Source: Andrena cerasifolii
Lineage: Eukaryota; Arthropoda; Insecta; Hymenoptera; Andrenidae
Reading direction: 5' to 3'
Length of the DNA: 64,000 nucleotides
Assembly: GCF_050908995.1 (NCBI RefSeq)
Contig: NC_135130.1
Coordinates: forward strand, 10,471,001 to 10,535,000
Position numbers and translations under genes: made by a program. Below the pieces are notes generated by a model, which worked only from the letters and a program-made list of their open reading frames with translations, ran no database searches and was not told where the DNA came from. Below are positions 49,564 through 60,035 of the stretch, one piece after another (position 1 is the first letter of the stretch; each line of letters opens with the position of its first letter).

Positions 49564-52500
49564 TATACCTCTTTCCACTTCATGTTCTCCTGATACCTGG
49601 GCCAAAATCTGGCAAAAATTTTCAGAATGCACAAAATTGGGCTTTGTAACAGGAGAACATGATGTCGAAAGAGGTGGCACTAAGTAACGTCTTCGGAGAG
49701 AGAATCGAGGATGCCTTCGAAGCTGAAATTCAGAATACCTCTTTTCGCTTCATGTTCTCCTGATACCTGGGCCAAAATCTGGCAAAAATTTTCAGAATGC
49801 ACAAAATTGGGCTTTGTAACAGGAGAACATGATGTCGAAAGAGGTGGCACTAAGTAACGTCTTCGGAGAGAGAATCGAGGACGCCTTCGAAGCTGAAATT
49901 CAGAATACCTCTTTTCGCTTCATGTTCTCCTGATACCTGGGCCAAAATCTGGCAAAAATTTTCAGAATGCACAAAATTGGGCTTTGTAACAGGAGAACAT
50001 GATGTCGAAAGAGGTGGCACTAAGTAACGTCTTCGGAGAGAGAATCGAGGATGCCTTCGAAGCTGAAATTCAGAACACCTCTTTTCGCTTCATGTTCTCC
50101 TGATACCTGGGCCAAAATCTGGCAAAAATTTTCAGAATGCACAAAATTGGGCTTTGTAACAGGAGAACATGATGTCGAAAGAGGTGGCACTAAGTAACGT
50201 CTTCGGAGAGAGAATCGAGGATGCCTTCGAAGCTGAAATTCAGAATACCTCTTTTCGCTTCATGTTCTCCTGATACCTGGGCCAAAATCTGGCAAAAATT
50301 TTCAGAATGCACAAAATTGGGCTTTGTAACAGGAGAACATGATGTCGAAAGAGGTGGCACTAAGTAACGTCTTCGGAGAGAGAATCGAGGATGCCTTCGA
50401 AGCTGAAATTCAGAATACCTCTTTTCGCTTCATGTTCTCCTGATACCTGGGCCAAAATCTGGCAAAAATTTTCAGAATGCACAAAATTGGGCTTTGTAAC
50501 AGGAGAACATGATGTCGAAAGAGGTGGCACTAAGTAACGTCTTCGGAGAGAGAATCGAGGATGCCTTCGAAGCTGAAATTCAGAATACCTCTTTTCGCTT
50601 CATGTTCTCCTGATACCTGGGCCAAAATCTGGCAAAAATTTTCAGAATGCACAAAATTGGGCTTTGTAACAGGAGAACATGATGTCGAAAGAGGTGGCAC
50701 TAAGTAACGTCTTCGGAGAGAGAATCGAGGATGCCTTCGAAGCTGAAATTCAGAATACCTCTTTTCGCTTCATGTTCTCCTGATACCTGGGCCAAAATCT
50801 GGCAAAAATTTTCAGAATGCACAAAATTGGGCTTTGTAACAGGAGAACATGATGTCGAAAGAGGTGGCACTAAGTAACGTCTTCGGAGAGAGAATCGAGG
50901 ATGCCTTCGAAGCTGAAATTCAGAATACCTCTTTTCGCTTCATGTTCTCCTGATACCTGGGCCAAAATCTGGCAAAAATTTTCAGAATGCACAAAATTGG
51001 GCTTTGTAACAGGAGAACATGATGTCGAAAGAGGTGGCACTAAGTAACGTCTTCGGAGAGAGAATCGAGGATGCCTTCGAAGCTGAAATTCAGAATACCT
51101 CTTTTCGCTTCATGTTCTCCTGATACCTGGGCCAAAATCTGGCAAAAATTTTCAGAATGCACAAAATTGGGCTTTGTAACAGGAGAACATGATGTCGAAA
51201 GAGGTGGCACTAAGTAACGTCTTCGGAGAGAGAATCGAGGATGCCTTCGAAGCTGAAATTCAGAATACCTCTTTTCGCTTCATGTTCTCCTGATACCTGG
51301 GCCAAAATCTGGCAAAAATTTTCAGAATGCACAAAATTGGGCTTTGTAACAGGAGAACATGATGTCGAAAGAGGTGGCACTAAGTAACGTCTTCGGAGAG
51401 AGAATCGAGGATGCCTTCGAAGCTGAAATTCAGAATACCTCTTTTCGCTTCATGTTCTCCTGATACCTGGGCCAAAATCTGGCAAAAATTTTCAGAATGC
51501 ACAAAATTGGGCTTTGTAACAGGAGAACATGATGTCGAAAGAGGTGGCACTAAGTAACGTCTTCGGAGAGAGAATCGAGGATGCCTTCGAAGCTGAAATT
51601 CAGAATACCTCTTTTCGCTTCATGTTCTCCTGATACCTGGGCCAAAATCTGGCAAAAATTTTCAGAATGCACAAAATTGGGCTTTGTAACAGGAGAACAT
51701 GATGTCGAAAGAGGTGGCACTAAGTAACGTCTTCGGAGAGAGAATCGAGGATGCCTTCGAAGCTGAAATTCAGAATACCTCTTTTCGCTTCATGTTCTCC
51801 TGATACCTGGGCCAAAATCTGGCAAAAATTTTCAGAATGCACAAAATTGGGCTTTGTAACAGGAGAACATGATGTCGAAAGAGGTGGCACTAAGTAACGT
51901 CTTCGGAGAGAGAATCGAGGATGCCTTCGAAGCTGAAATTCAGAATACCTCTTTTCGCTTCATGTTCTCCTGATACCTGGGCCAAAATCTGGCAAAAATT
52001 TTCAGAATGCACAAAATTGGGCTTTGTAACAGGAGAACATGATGTCGAAAGAGGTGGCACTAAGTAACGTCTTCGGAGAGAGAATCGAGGATGCCTTCGA
52101 AGCTGAAATTCAGAATACCTCTTTTCGCTTCATGTTCTCCTGATACCTGGGCCAAAATCTGGCAAAAATTTTCAGAATGCACAAAATTGGGCTTTGTAAC
52201 AGGAGAACATGATGTCGAAAGAGGTGGCACTAAGTAACGTCTTCGGAGAGAGAATCGAGGATGCCTTCGAAGCTGAAATTCAGAATACCTCTTTTCGCTT
52301 CATGTTCTCCTGATACCTGGGCCAAAATCTGGCAAAAATTTTCAGAATGCACAAAATTGGGCTTTGTAACAGGAGAACATGATGTCGAAAGAGGTGGCAC
52401 TAAGTAACGTCTTCGGAGAGAGAATCGAGGATGCCTTCGAAGCTGAAATTCAGAATACCTCTTTTCGCTTCATGTTCTCCTGATACCTGGGCCAAAATCT

Positions 52501-55480
52501 GGCAAAAATTTTCAGAATGCACAAAATTGGGCTTTGTAACAGGAGAACATGATGTCGAAAGAGGTGGCACTAAGTAACGTCTTCGGAGAGAGAATCGAGG
52601 ATGCCTTCGAAGCTGAAATTCAGAATACCTCTTTTCGCTTCATGTTCTCCTGATACCTGGGCCAAAATCTGGCAAAAATTTTCAGAATGCACAAAATTGG
52701 GCTTTGTAACAGGAGAACATGATGTCGAAAGAGGTGGCACTAAGTAACGTCTTCGGAGAGAGAATCGAGGATGCCTTCGAAGATCTGAAATTCAGAATAC
52801 CTCTTTTCGCTTCATGTTCTCCTGATACCTGGGCCAAATCTGGCAAAAATTTTCAGAATGCACAAATTGGGCTTTGTAACAGGAGAACATGATGTCGAAA
52901 GAGGTGGCACTAAGTAACGTCTTCGGAGAGAGAATCGAGGATGCCTTCGAAGATACTCATAGTCAGATTTCGTCATGTTCTCCTGATACCTGGCCAAAAT
53001 CTGGCATAAATTTCAGAATGCACAAAATTGGGCTTTGTAAGGAGAACATGAGTCGAAAGAGTCGGCACTAAGTAACGTCTTCGGAGAGAGAATCGAGATG
53101 CCTTCGAAGGATGCCTTCGAAGCTGAAATTCAGAATACCTCTTTTCGCTTCATGTTCTCCTGATACCTGGGCCAAAATCTGGCAAAAATTTTCAGAATGC
53201 ACAAAATTGGGCTTTGTAACAGGAGAACATGATGTCGAAAGAGGTGGCACTAAGTAACGTCTTCGGAGAGAGAATCGAGGATGCCTTCGAAGCTGAAATT
53301 CAGAATACCTCTTTTCGCTTCATGTTCTCCTGATACCTGGGCCAAAATCTGGCAAAAATTTTCAGAATGCACAAAATTGGGCTTTGTAACAGGAGAACAT
53401 GATGTCGAAAGAGGTGGCACTAAGTAACGTCTTCGGAGAGAGAATCGAGGATGCCTTCGAAGCTGAAATTCAGAATACCTCTTTTCGCTTCATGTTCTCC
53501 TGATACCTGGGCCAAAATCTGGCAAAAATTTTCAGAATGCACAAAATTGGGCTTTGTAACAGGAGAACATGATGTCGAAAGAGGTGGCACTAAGTAACGT
53601 CTTCGGAGAGAGAATCGAGGATGCCTTCGAAGCTGAAATTCAGAATACCTCTTTTCGCTTCATGTTCTCCTGATACCTGGGCCAAAATCTGGCAAAAATT
53701 TTCAGAATGCACAAAATTGGGCTTTGTAACAGGAGAACATGATGTCGAAAGAGGTGGCACTAAGTAACGTCTTCGGAGAGAGAATCGAGGATGCCTTCGA
53801 AGCTGAAATTCAGAATACCTCTTTTCGCTTCATGTTCTCCTGATACCTGGGCCAAAATCTGGCAAAAATTTTCAGAATGCACAAAATTGGGCTTTGTAAC
53901 AGGAGAACATGATGTCGAAAGAGGTGGCACTAAGTAACGTCTTCGGAGAGAGAATCGAGGATGCCTTCGAAGCTGAAATTCAGAATACCTCTTTTCGCTT
54001 CATGTTCTCCTGATACCTGGGCCAAAATCTGGCAAAAATTTTCAGAATGCACAAAATTGGGCTTTGTAACAGGAGAACATGATGTCGAAAGAGGTGGCAC
54101 TAAGTAACGTCTTCGGAGAGAGAATCGAGGATGCCTTCGAAGCTGAAATTCAGAATACCTCTTTTCGCTTCATGTTCTCCTGATACCTGGGCCAAAATCT
54201 GGCAAAAATTTTCAGAATGCACAAAATTGGGCTTTGTAACAGGAGAACATGATGTCGAAAGAGGTGGCACTAAGTAACGTCTTCGGAGAGAGAATCGAGG
54301 ATGCCTTCGAAGCTGAAATTCAGAATACCTCTTTTCGCTTCATGTTCTCCTGATACCTGGGCCAAAATCTGGCAAAAATTTTCAGAATGCACAAAATTGG
54401 GCTTTGTAACAGGAGAACATGATGTCGAAAGAGGTGGCACTAAGTAACGTCTTCGGAGAGAGAATCGAGGATGCCTTCGAAGCTGAAATTCAGAATACCT
54501 CTTTTCGCTTCATGTTCTCCTGATACCTGGGCCAAAATCTGGCAAAAATTTTCAGAATGCACAAAATTGGGCTTTGTAACAGGAGAACATGATGTCGAAA
54601 GAGGTGGCACTAAGTAACGTCTTCGGAGAGAGAATCGAGGATGCCTTCGAAGCTGAAATTCAGAATACCTCTTTTCGCTTCATGTTCTCCTGATACCTGG
54701 GCCAAAATCTGGCAAAAATTTTCAGAATGCACAAAATTGGGCTTTGTAACAGGAGAACATGATGTCGAAAGAGGTGGCACTAAGTAACGTCTTCGGAGAG
54801 AGAATCGAGGATGCCTTCGAAGCTGAAATTCAGAATACCTCTTTTCGCTTCATGTTCTCCTGATACCTGGGCCAAAATCTGGCAAAAATTTTCAGAATGC
54901 ACAAAATTGGGCTTTGTAACAGGAGAACATGATGTCGAAAGAGGTGGCACTAAGTAACGTCTTCGGAGAGAGAATCGAGGATGCCTTCGAAGCTGAAATT
55001 CAGAATACCTCTTTTCGCTTCATGTTCTCCTGATACCTGGGCCAAAATCTGGCAAAAATTTTCAGAATGCACAAAATTGGGCTTTGTAACAGGAGAACAT
55101 GATGTCGAAAGAGGTGGCACTAAGTAACGTCTTCGGAGAGAGAATCGAGGATGCCTTCGAAGCTGAAATTCAGAATACCTCTTTTCGCTTCATGTTCTCC
55201 TGATACCTGGGCCAAAATCTGGCAAAAATTTTCAGAATGCACAAAATTGGGCTTTGTAACAGGAGAACATGATGTCGAAAGAGGTGGCACTAAGTAACGT
55301 CTTCGGAGAGAGAATCGAGGATGCCTTCGAAGCTGAAATTCAGAATACCTCTTTTCGCTTCATGTTCTCCTGATACCTGGGCCAAAATCTGGCAAAAATT
55401 TTCAGAATGCACAAAATTGGGCTTTGTAACAGGAGAACATGCCGTCGAAAGAGGTGGCACTAAGTAATGTCTCCGGAGAT
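49564..55480 (+). repeat. Satellite array, 170-bp monomer, 35 units
   Basis: The phrase catgttctcctgatacctgg starts at 49581 and recurs every 170 bases to 52641. Two aberrant units follow at about 52813 and 52974, then a clean 170-base register from 53151 to 55361. Inspected monomers are virtually identical (single differences such as gaggacgcc for gaggatgcc at about 49879 and cagaacacc at 50071). The first unit is slightly diverged (cctctttccactt) and the last decays after 55440. Each monomer has inverted arms: catgttctcctg against caggagaacatg, extended outward by acctcttttcg against cgaaagaggt. No frame persists through the monomer. Confidence 0.97.
52780..53115 (+). repeat. Two aberrant monomers inside the 170-bp array
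   Basis: Neighbouring units are identical, but these two show clustered single-base losses and gains (gggccaaatctgg, cacaaattggg, cctggccaaaatc, ggcataaatttcag, tgtaaggagaacatgagtcg) and a duplicated atgccttcgaag. Loss of one base in short homopolymers is typical of long-read sequencing error, so this may be an assembly join. A genuine old pair of units is the alternative. Confidence 0.75.
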
Positions 55481-56033
55481 AAAATTAAAGAGTGAGAAGT
55501 GGCGCAGATGTTTCGAGACAGTTACTGTTTAACGAAGAGACGCAGAATTTTGGAGCGCCTTTTGAAAGGCCTGCGCCTCTTATTTGCAACTTTAAGTCGA
55601 TGCCTTTGAAGCTGAAATAGCCACTAAACATTTGTTGTCATATAGCATATATTTAGGTTATATTTTCTGTCACTTCGAGGAGCCGACCACATAATAATCA
55701 CGCGTATCCAGTCTGCGCAGTTTCACTAGCCCAATTCAACATTCAATACAATTTTGTATATATAATGTTTGTTGATAACTGCTTTCTGCAGAGGACGTGT
55801 AATAAGTGTATTTCATGTTCTGTTTCGGTGCTTTGCTAATTAAAAAATGTCTAACCTAACAAATTTCATTTTCTGGGGACATTCCCTCATCTATTTTCCC
55901 TTTTCACTTAGAATTCCTTACTGCTAACATAGAATACTGTAGCATAAGCACATTTCAAGTAATTGAAATGTACAATGAATTTTCTACGTTACAGTACCAG
56001 CCGACTTTCCGTTTAAATTTTTATAAGTATAAC
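55481..56033. other. Flank of the 170-bp array
   Basis: About 550 bases with no gene. A short hairpin-like stretch (ggagcgccttttgaaaggcctgcgcc) lies at 55552-55577. The phrase actgtttaacgaag recurs at about 60188. Confidence 0.5.
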
Positions 56034-56084
56034 CACAGACGAGGTATAGAATAGACCTATCAAGCAATGTATCTTTGTGTCGCC

Positions 56085-56879
56085 GGTTTAGGGGGTCCTA
56101 GAACCCCCTTGCCATTTTAGTGTCGCATGCAACGTTACCGGTGAAGTCTCAAAACAGATTGTAACGCTACGCGTGGTAGGAACTAGAATTAAGCACGAGT
56201 AAAACTAGTTTATGTTTTGAGAGTCAATGCCCGCGATTTACAAATGTTTCTGTTAGAGTAACAATTTAAAAATCGTCTTATGAACATATTTCGTTCAACG
56301 GAAGAGAACGGAGGAAGAAAATAAAACGATATCACATTCGTCTTTTAACCTTGCTGTCCTATTCCGGTTTATTTAACGCAAAACAAATTTATATAAACAA
56401 CATTATTTGTGGAAGACATGCTTTGATGATGTAACGTGGAATACCTCGCAAAGGAATTGTAACTTTGTATATTTCAATAAAATGCTGAAGCAGAGAGGAC
56501 TTTAAAAATTGTGAAAAACTCAACAGTTCCAGTATCTCGCTGAAATATTCCAACTTGCACTTATTCTTCCATCTTAACACTATATTCGTGTTCTGGGGTT
56601 CGGTAGGAACAATCGAACAACATTTTAAGTTACATAGTATTGCAAGTTAAAGAAATTCTTACATACCACTAGAATATTTGACAATCGCAGCCATCGGCTC
56701 GGTTCTCACCGATTACCAGGTCTCACCGCGAGGAGGTTGCTGCGCTTGGAGACCCGTAGAGAGATAGATGGAATCAAAGTTCCATCGATCTCCCTGTACA
56801 TGAAGCCTACTAAATCAAAGAGATGGATGGAAACAAAGTTCCATCGATCCCTTCGGTTTAGATATAGAATCTAGGGAAC
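56085..56879. other. Interior sequence without a gene
   Basis: AT-rich sequence with no convincing frame. At 56760-56850 the phrase agat(a/g)gatggaa(t/a)caaagttccatcgatc occurs twice, about 60 bases apart, each copy with a small internal inverted repeat (gatggaa/ttccatc). Confidence 0.5.
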
Positions 56880-57305
56880 TGCCAAGCAATCACTCGATTA
56901 AAAGCAATTCAGGAAAGAAGGAAAGGCGAAGGGTAAGCATGACACGAGTATTGGACGGCGCAGTTCCTACCACCCTGCTGTCCAAGTCGAAAGGGAAAAG
57001 CGCTCGGCGCCTCCCAGACGATTCCTGTTGCTCCGATGCGACTCGTCAGGAGCAAACACTTGACCTGACTCAAGCCGTCCAACGCGGAGATTGGGTAATC
57101 GAACCGGGTGACTTACGCAGGCAGTGTACCAAAAGGTGCACCCCCTACGCCCGAAACTTTTCCCTTTGGACAAGAACACCAAGGGATGAAACTGATCCAC
57201 CCATACCGATTCCATGCTCAGTCACTTGCTTCCGCAAACGGAAGCAGCGGTAACCTCCTCATCACAGATGAGGAGCCAAGTTAATGATTTAGTGACTGCT
57301 TGGCA
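56880..57305. mobile_element. Short inverted-repeat element with terminal hairpins, about 426 bp
   Basis: tgccaagcaatcac at the left is matched by gtgactgcttggca at the right, with one mismatch over 14 bases. Near the right end are two perfect small hairpins: gcttccg-caaa-cggaagc (57229-57246) and ctcctcat-caca-gatgaggag (57256-57274). The interior is GC-richer than its surroundings and has a plus-strand frame of 104 codons with no recognisable domain. Probably a non-autonomous transposon; superfamily not assigned. Confidence 0.5.
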
Positions 57306-57394
57306 ATTTTACATGGGACCTTAAATACTTCATACTATAATAAATTAGCCTAGGCTTCCTTAGATGTCTTCTTTCACTGTCACTTTGCACGATC

Positions 57395-58030
57395 ACTTTT
57401 CACTATTACTTTTCACTATCACTTTTCACTATATCACTTTTCACTATATCACTTTTCACTATATCACTTTTCACTATATCACTTTTCACTATATCACTTT
57501 TCACTATATCACTTTTCACTATATCACTTTTCACTATATCACTTTTCACTATATCACTTTTCACTATATCATTTTTCACTATATCACTTTTCACTATATC
57601 ACTTTTCACTATATCACTTTTCACTATATCACTTTTCACTATATCACTTTTCACTATATCACTTTTCACTATATCACTTTTCACTATATCACTTTTCACT
57701 ATATCACTTTTCACTATATCACTTTTCACTATATCACTTTTCACTATATCACTTTTCACTATATCACTTTTCACTATATCACTTTTCACTATATCACTTT
57801 TCACTATATCACTTTTCACTATATCACTTTTCACTATATCACTTTTCACTATATCACTTTTCACTATATCACTTTTCACTATATCACTTTTCACTATATC
57901 ACTTTTCACTATATCACTTTTCACTATATCACTTTTCACTATATCACTTTTCACTATATCACTTTTCACTATATCACTTTTCACTATATCACTTTTCACT
58001 ATATCACTTTTCACTATATCACTTTTCACT
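57395..58030 (+). repeat. 15-bp satellite array, about 41 units
   Basis: The unit acttttcactatatc is repeated essentially without change from 57421 to 58030, with one variant (atttttcac) at about 57571 and degraded lead-in units from 57395. Since 15 is a multiple of three, every frame lacking a stop in the unit is open for the whole array, giving Ile-Thr-Phe-His-Tyr on the plus strand and Lys-Ser-Asp-Ile-Val on the minus. This is arithmetic, not evidence of a protein. Confidence 0.97.
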
Positions 58031-58306
58031 AGTTTCTTTTTAAATATATCGTGTTATTAACTCCATTCCCCGAGTAACGGTGAACCTGAAAAGCTGAAAC
58101 AATCAACTACTATATGTTAGTAACGGTGTGGTCGGCCTGGAAAGAAATTAAGGAAAAGCTTATTGAGTTGGAGACGATCGAGATAATTTCGACCAACAGC
58201 AGAGCACGCACGAGCATGCAAAACCACCGCAGAGATAAGTACTTGAAGGAAAGAGCAGAGAATGTAGACCCATCGATGAGATGCATGACAGAGTGACAGA
58301 AGTCAC

Positions 58307-58640
58307 AAAAAACCATCGAAGACATAGACGAGATGAAATGAATCAGGGAAAACCATCGAAGACATCGACGAGATGATATGAATCAGGGAAAACCATCGAA
58401 GACATCGACGAGATGAAATGAATCAGAGAAAACCATCGAAGACATGAAATGAATCAGGGAAAACCATCGAAGACATCGACGAGATGAAATGAATCAGAGA
58501 AAACCATCGAAGAAATTCACGAAAATGAAATAAATCATTTAAACCCATCGAAGAAATGCATGAAATAAAATAAATCATGCAAACCCATCGAAGAAATACA
58601 CAAAATAGAACGACTCGCGCAAAATTCTCGAAAGTATGCA
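58307..58640 (+). repeat. 40-bp minisatellite, about eight units, decaying rightward
   Basis: Units of the form aaaaccatcgaagacatcga followed by cgagatgaaatgaatcaggg start at 58309, 58349, 58389 and 58429. A shortened unit (24 of 40 bases missing or reordered) and increasingly diverged units (aaacccatcgaagaaat...) continue to about 58640. The gradient suggests expansion from the left. Confidence 0.85.
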
Positions 58641-58774
58641 TGGAAATAGGACAGATGATGGAAAACGACCGAAGAAATCAGATTTGACATTCGCAAAACA
58701 ATAAAATTTTAAATGACTTACCGAACCCCAAAATTTCATCAGCATCAAGCGAATAAACGAACCCAGGCTAGAGG

Positions 58775-59035
58775 GGCGAGAGGCTGGGGGAAGAACCAGG
58801 GTTGAAATCCTGACCAGGTCCCCAGCAAGTTCAGCAGTTCCGAATGGTCCAGGTGGCTCGACAGCTCCGGGGGAGGGGGAGGAAGAACCAGGTCCCCAGG
58901 AAGTCCAGTGGATCCAGATGGCTCGGCAGCTCCAGGGGGAGGGGGAGGAAGAACCAGGGTTGAACCCCTGACCAGGTCCCCAGGAAGTCCAGTGGATCCA
59001 GGTGGCTCGGCAGCTCCAGGGTTCCCGGAGGTCCT
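58775..59035 (-). repeat. GC-rich 65/84-bp tandem repeat, three units
   Basis: ggtggctcg(a/g)cagctcc recurs at about 58852, 58917 and 59001. The blocks ccaggtccccag(c/g)aagt and gggggagggggaggaagaacc are also repeated. One unit lacks the gggttgaacccctgacc segment, hence spacings of 65 and 84. On the minus strand one frame reads proline/glycine-rich (LPGDLV, PPPPGA), resembling collagen-like or low-complexity sequence. The block stands out from the AT-rich surroundings. Confidence 0.75.
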
Positions 59036-59512
59036 TCAAGTCCGGAGGACCGACGACGACTGAGTACATGAAGATCTGTGAGCTCCTTATGTAGACTTCG
59101 AGGAATGATGTCCCCCGATCAAAACAAGGTCGACGGTTAGTTACAATTGCGAAATCCAGCGAATTCTTCGGCAAAAATGGATTTTCGGCTAAAATATCCA
59201 TTCCAGTGGCTATTGCTGTGACAAATAATATTAACAACATTTACACTAACCCCCCAGTATAAATTATTATTAACTATGATTGATAGAACTCGAGATATCA
59301 AGCAATTAGTAACATTTGGCCTTGGATTTGCAAATGATTTTCTACGCCGAAAGAATTCTCTTTTATTCTGCATATTTAATCCTTTGATACATTAATGTTA
59401 ATGCTTATACATATCACATAAATACAGTTTAGTTGAACTTGGTGTAAATGAATATTTACGGGAATATTTGGAAAAATATAAGTGACATACTTGTTTCTCT
59501 CTTAGTTACTAA
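59036..59512. other. Sequence without a recognised feature
   Basis: About 480 AT-rich bases between the GC-rich repeat and the next transposon-end copy. No gene seen. Confidence 0.5.
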
Positions 59513-59724
59513 CATCGACGAAGTATAGGATAGAGCGATAGACAATATATAAGTACGCACCCACCTTTCAGCATTTCAACACATTTCAGAGTAGTTGCTG
59601 AGTTGGACGCTGTTCATGAACAGAGGTCGCTAAATACAGTCCTGAAATTATGGGTCGGTAACACAGATTGGGTGGCGACACGAAGTCCCATAAGGTGATA
59701 GGTCTATTCTATACCTCGTCTGTG

Positions 59725-60035
59725 GTGAAACGTAGAGGAACTAACAAGGTAACACGGAGAATATCGACCGCAGGTTAATGAATTATAAAACAAATACTAT
59801 ATTATCAAGAGACGTTAATCAGTCGCAACAGACGGGCACATTGGATGCTGACGTATCTTATGAGAATCTCAGAAGGTAAAAAGTGGAACGTGGTAGAACT
59901 AACAAGGTAATACAGAGAATATCGGCCGAAGGTTAATGAATTATAAAAAAAATACTACATTATCAAGAAACGTTAATAGGTTGCAACAATCGGTCATACT
60001 AGATGCTGACATATCTTCTGAGAATCTCACAAAAT
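59725..60035 (+). repeat. Copies B and C of the roughly 155-bp repeat, in tandem
   Basis: gtgaaacgtagaggaactaa at 59725 and gtggaacgtggtagaactaa at 59883 each start a unit of about 155 bases that continues with aggttaatgaattataaaa, attatcaaga(g/a)acgttaat, and (t/a)gatgctgac(g/a)tatctt(a/c)tgagaatctca. The same unit occurs once at 48107-48250, left of the satellite arrays. Confidence 0.8.

Larger units (their letters stand above)
56034..59724. mobile_element. Region bounded by about 51-bp inverted ends (CACAGACGAGGTATAG type)
   Basis: cacagacgaggtatagaata at 56034 is mirrored exactly by tattctatacctcgtctgtg ending at 59724. Similarity resumes after a diverged middle at tgtgtcgcc (56076-56084) and ggcgacacg (59674-59682), so the arms are about 51 bases. 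The 7-base flanks, gtataac and gtgaaac, match at five positions. The 3.7-kb interior has no transposase. It holds a 15-bp array and other repeats. A third, diverged end at about 59513 (catcgacgaagtatagga) could instead pair with 59724 to define a 212-bp MITE, so the large element is not certain. Confidence 0.5.

Noticed and set aside
48349..55480. CRISPR-like regular repeats
   Set aside because: The whole 151- or 170-base unit is repeated with no unique spacers, in eukaryotic DNA. These are satellite arrays.
57090..57120. aatcgaaccgggtg resembling a tRNA T-arm on the minus strand
   Set aside because: No matching acceptor stem, D-arm or anticodon arm could be placed around it.
57364..58032. 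222-codon plus-strand and 207-codon minus-strand frames of five-residue repeats
   Set aside because: Both follow directly from a 15-base tandem repeat whose unit length is a multiple of three; there is no start context or non-repeat domain.
58575..59240. 221-codon minus-strand frame, proline/glycine/serine/tryptophan-rich
   Set aside because: It runs through a GC-rich tandem repeat and a decayed minisatellite, changes character abruptly at the repeat borders and has no domain.
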